Shown in pieces: positions 53,810 to 64,000 of a DNA stretch of 64,000 nucleotides. Location of the stretch: positions 39,171,187-39,235,186 of the forward strand of contig NC_088301.1 in NCBI RefSeq assembly GCF_032854445.1, given 5' to 3'. Made by a program: the position numbers and the translations under genes. Below the pieces are notes generated by a model. It was not told where the DNA came from. It did not search any database and saw only the letters and a list, made by a program, of their open reading frames with translations. The number at the start of each line of letters is the position of its first letter. Within the stretch, counting starts at the first letter, position 1. This DNA is from Liolophura sinensis. Its lineage: Eukaryota; Mollusca; Polyplacophora; Chitonida; Chitonidae.

Positions 53810-56800
53810 TTTTGTCCTTAGCTATGACAGGACTACGAATTTAAATCTTGCTTTATGTCCGTGTCACGTGCAAGTTATTTCGAAATACAGGAGAGGATTG
53901 CGCACTCTTGGTCAATTTCCTGTGAAGACTTGTGATTCACGAGACGATCACCGCAGACTGACCTTAAATCACAGGCTTTCTGTCATTCAGTACTGCCGGA
54001 TGGCAGCCTGTGAAGCATTGAAGTCTCTGCATATCCCGAAACACATTTTAATGCTGTGCATATGCTTGTTAATGTTGACCTAAAATGATTGTATGCACAT
54101 TTGATTTAGGTCCGGAAAACTTGAACCAAGCATAATGACCGACTCACTAGAGAAGTATAAATGGTGCAGCGAGTCATCCAGGGCGGACTTAATTCGCCCC
54201 ATTTTGATACGAGCATGTCAATAAACATGGGTCAGATACCAGGGGTACATCAAGTGTTTACTCACTTACAGGTGTAGATGGACGGAACATGTATAATAGC
54301 TAGTACGGCCTACACTTTATTCTCGTTTATTCAAATAACAAATATACATGAACTGGGTCACTGTGAAAGGTCACCTGTGAGAAAAACGAATGGGAAAGCA
54401 ATGGAATGTTTTTCTTAATCTGAATAAGTAATCATGACAATAGACTTCCAAAAGTTTGTCACTTTCCACAAACAAACCAAATATCTGTTCTATAACATGG
54501 TTGAAGACAGATTGTTTGGAAGGGTTAGCTGTTATGCATAAATGCATGGCACCTGTGTTGTCCATGTATTTGAATGGGCACAAATTTTGCGTTGCATCAA
54601 TTTTAATTGATTTTACCTTCGCATAGTAATTTTTAGAGTCACTCGGTCATTTACAACTTCATTGCTGCAAGCAGTTAGCTTTAGCTGATGGACTTTAACT
54701 ACAGAATATGCATAGTATAAATTCGCGTTCGTTTTGCAATGAAATTCCCTAATCGCATTCAATAACAGAGGTGTGAAAACGGTAGCATGGCAAATGAGGT
54801 ATGAAGGTATATGTGTGTTATCTGAATGTGAACTCATAAAACATAAAGCGGTACGTATGCCGCATATCCGCATGCTTGATTTAGACAATTAACCTGGATT
54901 TATTAATGTTGTATATTGTAAGCTCTCACAAACAACTTCCACACACCAATATTAACAAGTGCTAGTTTCTTATATTCGTCCAGGAGGCATATCTTCTTAA
55001 CCTGCCTAGATATAATTAGTATTTTAACCCTTCTTTATATTTACACAATATACATGCCATACACACATATCAATCATTTGAAATTGAACTTTGGACAGCT
55101 AGTCATAAGACCAGTGTCAAGTGGTCACAGTGTGGTATTCAGTAAAGTGACTAAGATGTTTGCCACAATAACTTCACACTGGCTATACTCTCTCCGCGAC
55201 AGACCGTATAACCTAGCCGTTATACATCAGTAGCTCGGTCAGGAAACCCCTGATCAATGCTTGCTACCGCGAGGTTAACCCAGCTTTCGTTGTGTACGTT
55301 TCTGAACAGCACCTGACCTTAGAAGATCTACTGTTTTCTCTTCTTAACTTTTATGTTTCGCGAGAATATCTTTTTTGGAAACTGATATAATTAAAGCACG
55401 AGTGTTCATGTAACGATCCGACTGTTAGAGCACCCGAACGTCTTGTGCTCTAAGGAACAGTATTCAACATAAATTCCCATAATCTGTAGGAACAGCATGA
55501 TGAGCACTAGAAGAGCTGCATATTTTTGTAGTGACAACGAATTAAGCGCCAATGAGATATGTAGTAATAATTTAGAGCTGTGATTCATCGCAAACTACGA
55601 GTTGTTTACATTATTGCATCTTCTCTAGGGTTGTACCTACCTGTATTTAACCTATAATGTTTCATATATACAGGTAGGCTGAAAACATCCGTTTGCTTGA
55701 AACATATGAAAGACAGTAATCATAATTAAGTGGACGTTTTGACTTTATTTGTTATAGATCTCAATATGTAAAATTTATCTGCAATAAAAGGAATGTTTCT
55801 ACAGAACTGAACCCCCATTGGTCCACGAATATTCAAGTATCCAGAATTTTTACCTTCAATTTGATGAATATTTTAAAGTACAGATAAATTGAATCGCTCA
55901 ACTACTGCATGGAATGTTCAAAATGCTTTTTGTTGTATTATATACCATAGGCGCACTCAAGGGGGACAACTCTTTCTCATTTCACCTCAGCTCTAACTTG
56001 GCTCATATTAATTCAGATCAGCAGATCTGAATACGGACAGAATGAGTTATGAACAGAGCACGTCTTGATGATGTCTTTCTACCGAATAACATTGAACTTA
56101 TATTTTCATAATGTATCAACATTTAAATATTTTGGATTAAATTAATTGATATCAGGAAATGGCAATGGTCATCTCCCACTTGAGTTACTCCCCCTGGATG
56201 ACCCATTGGATTACTGCCCCTGGCCGCTACGTTTATCTGAGACCTCTTCATCACTCCAAGAAGTCTCACTCTCAAATTCGTTAGGAAGTATTAAGGGTTA
56301 CGGTTAAAGATGCCATGAACTCCTTAGAAGGCAGCAGCTTTAATAAAACATAGAACAGTTATAGAGAACCTCAACAGACTCGAGCAACCCGGCAGAGACG
56401 TGCATGTGGGACCTGCGCGTTGATCGTGTTCTATTCGTTGTTCTTGAAATGCCTATGCCGGTGGCACGTATGTTAGTGCACATATCAGATGACCGGACCG
56501 GACAGTGCCTGTGTTCAATAGGCCTCGGGTCCACTTTTTCACATATTTACGACGCGGGACGAGAGATGAGACCAGTTACTGCTTGGTGGCAAGTCGAAGG
56601 CATTTCAAACACATATATGGATGCAATACGCGGCTGTTAATACATCTGAACTTGTCAAAAGAGGCGCGAATATTCTCCAAATGTACGTTGCTTTCCAGTA
56701 CCGCTCTGGGTTTCTCTGCTATGTTACCTCACAATTTGTGTTTTATAGACGTTGGTAACATTGGAAGCGTGGAAGTGGAGAGAGAAAGGGTACCAAAACA

Positions 56801-59800
56801 TGCAAAATTAATCTTTATCGGAAACTTTCCTAAACCACCCCAATATGTATCACACTATCTCATCTGTCTCTTCCGTTTTGACAGAACGCAATTATCGCAA
56901 GTAATATTTGTAAACAGAAACATTCTATTAAACGTGCTATAGAGCGGTTTAGAAGTCCACGCGACAGGAGTTGTAGGTGCTTTCCCCCTCTTGACTTCCG
57001 GCATTCATTTTTTTATTAAATTTTTGTAATTGTCTGTGTTCATTCTCCTGTGGCATAAATGTCTAACAAATTCAGCCTCTTAAACACAATTAGTCGTTTA
57101 TTCGTGGCACTAACATGACACAACGGATTTTACTTACACGTATAGAACAGGTACAAATTTCACTCCCCCCCCAAAAAAAAAACATTTTAACTATAATTAC
57201 TTACAACATATCTAAAATAACTACTTCCTTTGAAGGCTAAATTCACTCGGCATTAAAAAAAACCCAGAGAGCAAACTCCCAAATTCTCATGCATGGGTGA
57301 TTATATATGTCAGGTAACTGAATAATCATATTTATTATACCATATGGGATACTTATATGTACGGTAGAGTATTTCGTAACCCTCTAGTGAAAATGCATAA
57401 ATGACATGAAACTGCTTGAGCTCAAAACAGACGAGGATTCCTTATCAAAACTAAATGTTTCAGAAAAACCTTTAATTTTATGGTCGTCAAGGTGCTCACA
57501 TGAGACGAACTGGAGATTGACTTGACCTGAAGCCTTACTGGCTTACTTACTACAATTGATACACTCCCTTTATTGGTTCTTCGCCGTTCCACATAAAGAA
57601 TAGTTTACGCCTCTCGTAATTTGCCGGCGTAAACTATCTTTTATGAGTTCAAGGAAAGGTAATCTGACAGTTGTATTGTTGTGTACACTAGAATGTAGTG
57701 AATGTAAAAAGGCTTCTCCGTGGAGTTTTCCTTCTTCGCTAATTAGCTATTACATAATTATATGTCTTTCAACTTCTTATAAAGTTAATCGTATGGCAGT
57801 ACATCATGGGTAGAAATTCCTAACATTTTGCGTTTATTTGTATGCGTTTATTTGTATCTGTCGTCACAGCATAGGCTTTCCTAGTGTGGACAACTTGCAT
57901 GCTATATTGGCTTTTGTGTTCGTTAAGCTATTACTTCATATTGTTTGAACTCTTTGTCCATACAGTTCGATAGGTAGAATATTGACAAACTGATTCGTGT
58001 CTAAACAAGGTCAACATATCGTTGATGTTGTCATCAGGTGGTGTTCTTTCCTTTGAGAATTTTATCTTATTAATACGTAATAATCTTTGGTATCAGTGTC
58101 TTAATAACATCCGCTTCTCAAATCACAAGGTGCAGTTTATAAGCAAATGTCCGGGTTATGCAGAGACTGAGGACTAATTAATTGTGAATAATCGACCATA
58201 ACTTGGAAATATTCTAAATAAGAACCACCCTGGGATCACAAACCCATCTTAGACTTAAGTCAAAATTTCAACGGACTTTAAAATTGTTATTTCTTAGCAA
58301 GGTAACAAGGTCCTAATATTGATGGACAAAGTAAATTCAAGGGTATGTCATTGTAAAACAAATTTTAGCTACATTAACGGAAAGGGACAAACCAAGATAT
58401 TTTGACTTAAGTCTTAAATTGTTTCGTGATACCGGTGTCATGCACTTTTACTTAATAAATAGAATTTTAATCCAGGTTAGCTTAAGTTATATCTGTAATT
58501 GACTGAAAACCAATTGTAAATATTCTCATGCATAGGCATGTTCACTTTCTCCTTTCATACATATATACAGCGACACCACTTGAAAAGTGATTCCTATGGA
58601 TCGTTTAATACTCATAGTAATATACTCCAATATTGCACTGGACAGGATTCTAGTCGACTTGTCCCATGTAAATGGTCAATCAGAGGGTTGTGATTGGTTC
58701 GTATGTTGATAGATAAATTAAGTATACTGACCAACAAAGATCATACGAAAAACGAGGAACGCATAAAGGTGTGCATTTAGTTGTTAGAATGAAAAAAATA
58801 TCGAGCTATTTACCGCATGACTAGACTTGGAATTTCAACAAATAGGTCATTACTAATTAGGGTCAGTTAAAATATTCCATTGTATTGCGTCGTGACGAAA
58901 GTAATTCACCTGATCACGGAAGTCTGAAGAGGTGCTACATATATCGGTCTGCATTAACCTGGCTATTTGTACGTTAAACCCATATCCACAAAGTGACTTC
59001 CTAATGGTAAACGTTGGCTCATATACATTTGTAAAACCTTGACCTTCGCACAACTTATTTCTCTGTTATTCCCCTATATTATCATGGAAAGGACTGTCTG
59101 GCAAAAACGTTAAGTCAGTGTCTTTAAGAAGCCTATATGATATGTTTCTCTTGCGCCTAAGCAAGATGCCAATACACAGATCATCATAAACATTTTATGG
59201 TACATGGGAAGGTCTGTCAGAAACCTGCGGATGGTCGTTGGGCTTCCCCGAGCTCTGCCCGGTTTCCTTCCACCATAATGCTGGCCGCCGTCGTATAAGT
59301 GAAATATTCTTGAGTACGGCGTAGAAAACCAATCAAATAATAATGATGATGATGATGATGATAATAATAAACAACATTTTATGAGTATGTATACATCGGC
59401 CGAGGCTGTGTTTTGAAGGGTTTCCTACAGTGAATGCCAACTTTCTTTTTACATTTTACATTTTAAACATTAAAGATCTGCTAAAAGCCATTTTGCATGG
59501 ATATGGCATTTTTTTTACATGTTACCGTTTATCCTGTACAGACCTATAGATACACATCATACCAGCGGAAGTCTGGTCTAAGGTCGACTGGTTCCGTCAA
59601 ATAGGCATAGTCAAGCTGTATAACTTAAGTTATACATGTACATGCATTTTGATCAAGGTACACTTGAAAAATTTAAAGACACGTCATTGTTTTAAGGATA
59701 CAGACACTATGCTCATGAATTTCGATTTATTTTTTCTACGTGCAACTTTACACTGATGATTCATATTGGGCATGCCAACGACTCTCGAAAACACGTGTCA

Positions 59801-61278
59801 TGTCACAAAAAACATAAAACAACGTCATATAGATTAACAGAAGGATACAGCGCATAAACATAATTTACAAATAAGACGTTGTATATTTACAACTGAAGCA
59901 TTTATTACTGGAAGCTGCACGTAATTAAAGCAAAAATTAAGGCATCTTTTTATGCGAAACTTAATTAACAAGATTCGTCATTCCCATACATGTAAAAATA
60001 ATGCCTGCGTACTACATTACTACATCGAAATAGGTAGCACTTAAATAAGTTCCTATACACACCCTGTTGCTATCTCAGAGCTCTATATATATATGTTTAA
60101 ATTTCTGACATTTTTTAGGCCCGTGGCCATTTACTAAATTAGAACATAAGCAACATATAAAACACGTGGTTTACTTACGAGAGCTCACGAAAACATTTGG
60201 GCTAAGGTTCATTTACGGTAAACCACAAAAAACAAGCAAAACATTTCAATAATATCAACACAGAATTATTTTGAATAATTGGCCTAATAGCTTTCTTTTG
60301 GCAACTCTTTTCTACTTTTAATTTTCGTTCATCCCATTAAAATGTCGATTACTCGAAAAATGTTGATAGTATTTCAGTATATTTTTGTTGCCTTGAGATA
60401 GGGCAAGAAACACAGTCCAAAACAAACTGTCACTATATACAGAATTCCAACAGCGTGTTTTGCCACTCACATGTATGTTAAGGTTCCATCGTACAATATC
60501 TCAAAACAATCTCCACTCAACTGAATGGTTCTTGCTATAGAAAAAACACTATATACATATACATGATGTATAATAAACTTTCTGTAAAAATACAATATAA
60601 CATGAATAGCTGACTTTAATCAAATGTTGCTGTCTTATGTGTTACTGAACAAATTTACCTCAATGTACACTTCTTGTCGAAATTCCAGACACCCTTATGG
60701 AAACTGTACTGTTTTGCGTGATAGGGTATGAAAATATATATTTATTCTATGGAATGTTTTCCCATAACTTACTACTGAAGGTTAGTTCATTGATGGAGTC
60801 ATGAATGCTTTCTTGTATAAAATGATTGTTCTTTCAACAAAACCCTGAATTATTGGCAGACGAAGAGAACATAAGATAAGGTATCTTCGAAGATTTCAAT
60901 TGACTTTGAATGACAATACTAGAACTGAATATTTCGTGCAGTTTTAAATGAGTTGGATTTAGGAATATAAATACACCATTAATTTCCATAGTATCATATA
61001 TACTGGCACCACTTTTAGAACGGACAGATGTACCTCATTTATATCTTAGAGCAAACCTGTTCATTGTGCATTAGATACTAGACTAGTCATAGGAGGGGTC
61101 ATATTTACGCCAAACAACAAAAGGTGCATTTAGAAAACATTTCGCCTTAGATTTCCACAGTGTAAGAGACAAAGATGTCCAGCATCGGTGTTCTCTTTCA
61201 ACCTTTATGTGTGACGTAAGAGAGATTTTGTTTTCTTATAATTTAAAGGATTATATATGACCGTCGTATTCTGACACA
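53810..61278. other. 7.5-kb region between the two hydrolase genes
   Basis: No gene was recognised. It contains the promoter side of the first hydrolase gene (53.8 kb), one SINE (59194-59370) and otherwise AT-rich single-copy-looking sequence. The open frames at 56340-56942 overlap on both strands but show no splice sites or family motif. The 3' flank of the second hydrolase gene lies at the far end. Confidence 0.6.
59194..59370 (+). repeat. SINE family A copy with GAT-repeat tail
   Basis: Plus-strand copy from the middle section (ATGGGAAGGTCTGTCAGAAA) through GAGCTCTGCCCGGTTTCC and ATAATGCTGGCCGCCGTCG to TTGAGTACGGCGTAGAAAAC. The tail has turned into (GAT)n/(AAT)n at 59342-59369. It is closest to the inferred family consensus, so it may be recent. 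Confidence 0.85.
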
Positions 61279-63413
61279 TCAAAAGAGAGACACTTGTAGG
61301 ACCAGTAATGTGAACATTATTCCCACCCTTTGTGTTAAACTTTGAACTGAGTTAGGCAGATCCCATCTGACACTGCGTTGATATTCCAGTTGGTCTTCCT
61401 GAACTTGAAGTGCCGTGAATTGACCATCTTGAATTTTTTCAAAGTAGAAGGTTATATTTTTGTCAGGAAACATCTTGTGCATGTAGCTAAGAGGACCTCG
61501 GAATTTTAGCAGAAACATGTCTTCTTTACCGGCATTTTGCAACATGCCACTGCCTACTACGCCCGTTTTGTAGGTCAAAGCATCTTCCATCGAGTCGTAA
61601 GAAATGGTAATATTCCCAAATGTCTGATGGCCGTAGGTACCAAGATATGCTGTTTCCCATTGTGGCTGCTTTGGGGCAGGGGTAGTTGTTGTAGTCCTTG
61701 TCGGAATAGAAGCGGTCGGTCGGCGTGGTTGGGAAAACATGGGACCAGGAACAAGAATTCCTTCGTGAGCAAATGGATATTCGTGCATGCAAGCATTTTC
61801 CGGAGAGAAAAACAAAGGTGGCCGTTGTATAAGGAGAAGATCAGAAATGTGCCATGTGATAATGTCCGTCGTCATGGTGTCTATTTTGGAAGATCCGCTG
61901 TTCATGCTGATGAAAATACCGAGGCTGATATCTCTGAAAACTACCACCTTCGATGTAAATCCAGAAAGTTTTCCACTTTGTTGAATGAACCGATAACCTG
62001 TTAAAGTAGACGAGAAAAACGTATGTACTTTGCAAAACAATTTAGAACTGAGTGGGGTGTACAGCATTTTAGCATTGGATGGGATTTTTTTCTAAAACTT
62101 CATATATTTAACGAAAGGTTATTATTGTTCACCCTTGAAAGTTGCAAAAAAATCACAAGAGGAATGTCTGGATTACAACTTGCAATGTATCGATATTCAT
62201 AATAGCATCATTGTCAAGATAACAGCCTGCTTTGTCAGCGTGTACATGCATGAGATAGTTTGCCAATTCAAATAAGCAAAATTCATAATATTGAGAATAG
62301 AGCTAATGAAATGCAAGCCACTCAGAATGAATAGTCTGAGTATTAGAATGTTAATCACCTAATAACTTTTCAGCTTGTACCTAGAATGCTCTTTCATTTA
62401 AGTAGGAAACGCAGGAGCAGTATCAAATATGTATGATTTAAAAGCTTCCAAATTTAGAAACCTTAAATATTACGAAAAGAGACACAATGTAGATTGAGCA
62501 TAGCGTACTTCTGTACTGCCCCGACTCCCAACCGAGGTTATGGGCGAAGACGACCTGTTTGACCCGTGACTGAGGTTCGAACTCTGTCATCTTGCTTAGT
62601 TTGTATTGAACCTGAGGAAGGTATGTTTGCTCGAGAACCTGGCCTTCCTGTATCTGGGACATGTTCGCTACATGCAGGAGGTGGTAGTGCAGCCATTTGA
62701 CCATGTCCTCTGCTGTTGACACCACTCCTTCGGCAGCCTCATTGGGATATATAGCTCTGTCGAAAACAACGAACCCATGCTTACATCCGCATTAATCTCG
62801 CAACAGATATAACTAAACTATTACCTAAACAGAACGAACTAGTATAGGGTTATAACTTTTATCAAATGAATGTCATATTGTGTTATATATCGGCTTACCA
62901 ATCTGAAAACTTATTAACGCATCTATTTTAAATGAGATATTTGTGGCCAGACCTGAGGCCATTCTAAAATTTAACCAAAATTAATTCGAGCTCCCTTCTC
63001 TTTGAGATGGGGGCATGTTTAAATACCGTATCCTCAAAGAGTATATTACATCCAATACACACACAAAACAATTCTAAGCATGTCATAACTGTTTGCAAAA
63101 TCTCCCCATCCCGGACATGGTGTGTTGTATTAGCAATAGTCTCAGCTTAACTGATTTTTACCTGAGTAGGCTTGAATCCAGAGGCAGAAAGGAGCCATTA
63201 TTGTAAACATGAGGAACAGCAAGATTGTCTGTGGCGTTGACAAAGGACGATGACGTCATCTGTAGAGGATTAAACAAATACGAGGTGACCAGCTCCTCCA
63301 AAGATGTTCCACCTCCAAGGACTTCCGCAACGCAGCCTAGCAACGTGAACATTTCTTTAGAGAAATGAAAATCCCCTCGAAATTCGTATTTTGGCTTCAG
63401 CAAGAAGTAACGA
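61279..63413 (-). CDS. Second beta-lactamase-fold protein, active-site residues lost, 5' part outside window
   Basis: Paralogue of the gene at 45111-53809. Exons 63162-63413, 62509-62756 and 61279-61997 match its last three exons with the same intron phases (2, 2, 1), giving 405 residues to the stop; the N-terminal exons, including the SxxK region, lie beyond 64000. Aligned blocks: FTLLGCVAEVLGGGT with MLLGCVAEKMGG, STAEDMVKWLHYHLL with ASGEDMVKWIRYHL, and NLGWESGQYRS with SMGWMTGMYRG. The YSN motif is FSK here, and HNG is QSG, so the Tyr, the Asn and the His of the class C site are all replaced. A Thr/Pro-rich linker (PTRTTTTTPAPKQP), likely O-glycosylated, precedes the C-terminal domain (TYGHQTFGNITIS). 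The C terminus is hydrophobic (GIMFTLLVLQVSLF), suggesting membrane or GPI attachment. It is probably a non-catalytic, perhaps binding or structural, protein. Confidence 0.85.
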
Positions 63414-64000
63414 CTGGAACAAACAGATGGATATCGAAAATGACAAATACGATTGCTAATTAGACATGGTGGATTGATTTCATTTGGTTATTAGCCTAGG
63501 CCTACAGTCACATGGTCCATAACATTTTACAATTTACTCAACATGTTTACATAGAAATTCTCCAAGACACAACCACATCAATTAGCCACATGTTCCAGCA
63601 CGAGTACTGGACAAACATTTATTTAATTATTAATTTATTTTTTTTCACTTATACGATAGTGGCCAGTAGTATGGTGGGAGGAGCCCAGGGGAAAACCACA
63701 ACCATGTATCCGCATGGCTGCTGGCAGACCTTCCCACGTACCACCAGTGAGGAAGCTGGACTTGAACTCACAGCAACGGCATTGGTGGGAAGCTCCTAGG
63801 TCATTAGGCAGTGCTACCACGCTTACGACATTGAACCCTACTACACAAATGCGACAGATGTTTCATGAACATGTTACATATACTGGAGTCTTTTCATTGG
63901 CATGGTGCTTGGATTTCACAGGAATCAAACTCAACAAATGATACACCACTGTAGAGACGCTATTGTCAAGAAAAAGTCTTGCTTTCAAGCCACTATACTG
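63414..64000. other. Intron of the second hydrolase gene at window edge
   Basis: Upstream of the acceptor next to 63413. Besides the SINE, no exon matching the family N-terminal blocks (SxxK region, YSWDTPV block) was found before the end. Confidence 0.6.
63618..63830 (-). repeat. SINE family A copy
   Basis: Minus-strand copy in the intron before the first visible exon of the second hydrolase gene. From 63830: GGTAGCACTGCCTAATGACC, then CTGTGAGTTCAAGTCCAGC, GGAAGGTCTGCCAGCAGCC and the 3' body. The TTTATT-rich tail is at 63618-63645. The head is partly degraded. Confidence 0.8.

Noticed and set aside
56340-56942. Possible gene in the large intergenic region
   Set aside because: Open frames overlap on three frames and both strands, lack splice sites and family motifs, and have mixed composition. 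More likely a GC-richer non-coding stretch.

Overview
The window is nuclear DNA of an invertebrate animal, most likely a lophotrochozoan and probably a bivalve mollusc. The evidence is intron-rich genes with GT-AG introns, recognisable animal housekeeping genes, at least ten copies of a tRNA-headed SINE whose 3' end (TTGAGTACGGCGTAAAACA followed by AATAAA repeats) is familiar from bivalve genomes, a second mollusc-type SINE tail ending in CATTCATTCATT, frequent TACATGTA words, and a tandem pair of secreted beta-lactamase-fold serine hydrolases of the kind expanded in bivalves. The species was not identified and no search was run.

Layout. 0.4-1.9 kb (minus): a two-exon tRNA 2-selenouridine synthase (SelU) with a probable mitochondrial leader. 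6.5-13.2 kb (minus): glutaryl-CoA dehydrogenase (GCDH) in ten exons, with a 42-bp tandem repeat across the 3' splice site of exon 7. 13.8-20.5 kb: a 53-bp satellite of about 126 units with higher-order structure, ending in a 200-N gap. 20.9-21.2 kb (minus): two exons of an unidentified gene cut by the gap. 22.7-31.8 kb (plus): cytosolic phenylalanyl-tRNA synthetase alpha subunit (FARSA), first exon missing, with one frame mismatch between exons. 32.5-34.1 kb: two copies of a small inverted-repeat transposon. 35.7-42.5 kb (minus): a Golgi YIPF1/YIPF2 protein in nine exons. 42.6-43.8 kb (plus): TIMM29, starting only 69 bp from the YIPF start codon. 45.1-53.8 kb (minus): a secreted beta-lactamase-like serine hydrolase in five exons, with a decayed LINE in its largest intron. 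61.3-63.4 kb and beyond (minus): a second hydrolase that has lost visible catalytic residues and runs off the window.

Themes. Three products are mitochondrial by family or leader: SelU (tRNA wobble selenation), GCDH (lysine and tryptophan breakdown) and TIMM29 (carrier import). GCDH and FARSA are near neighbours in human 19p13, and YIPF2 and TIMM29 are a human head-to-head pair also in 19p13, so the window appears to keep ancient animal linkage. The most novel candidates are the animal SelU with a mitochondrial leader, the hierarchical 53-bp satellite, the palindromic element between YIPF and TIMM29, the in-frame repeat at a GCDH splice site, and the hydrolase/pseudo-hydrolase pair.

Exon limits come from reading GT-AG sites, codon phase and family conservation by eye. 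Gene coordinates are CDS spans from start codon to stop codon including introns; exon lists are given in the evidence. UTRs were not determined.
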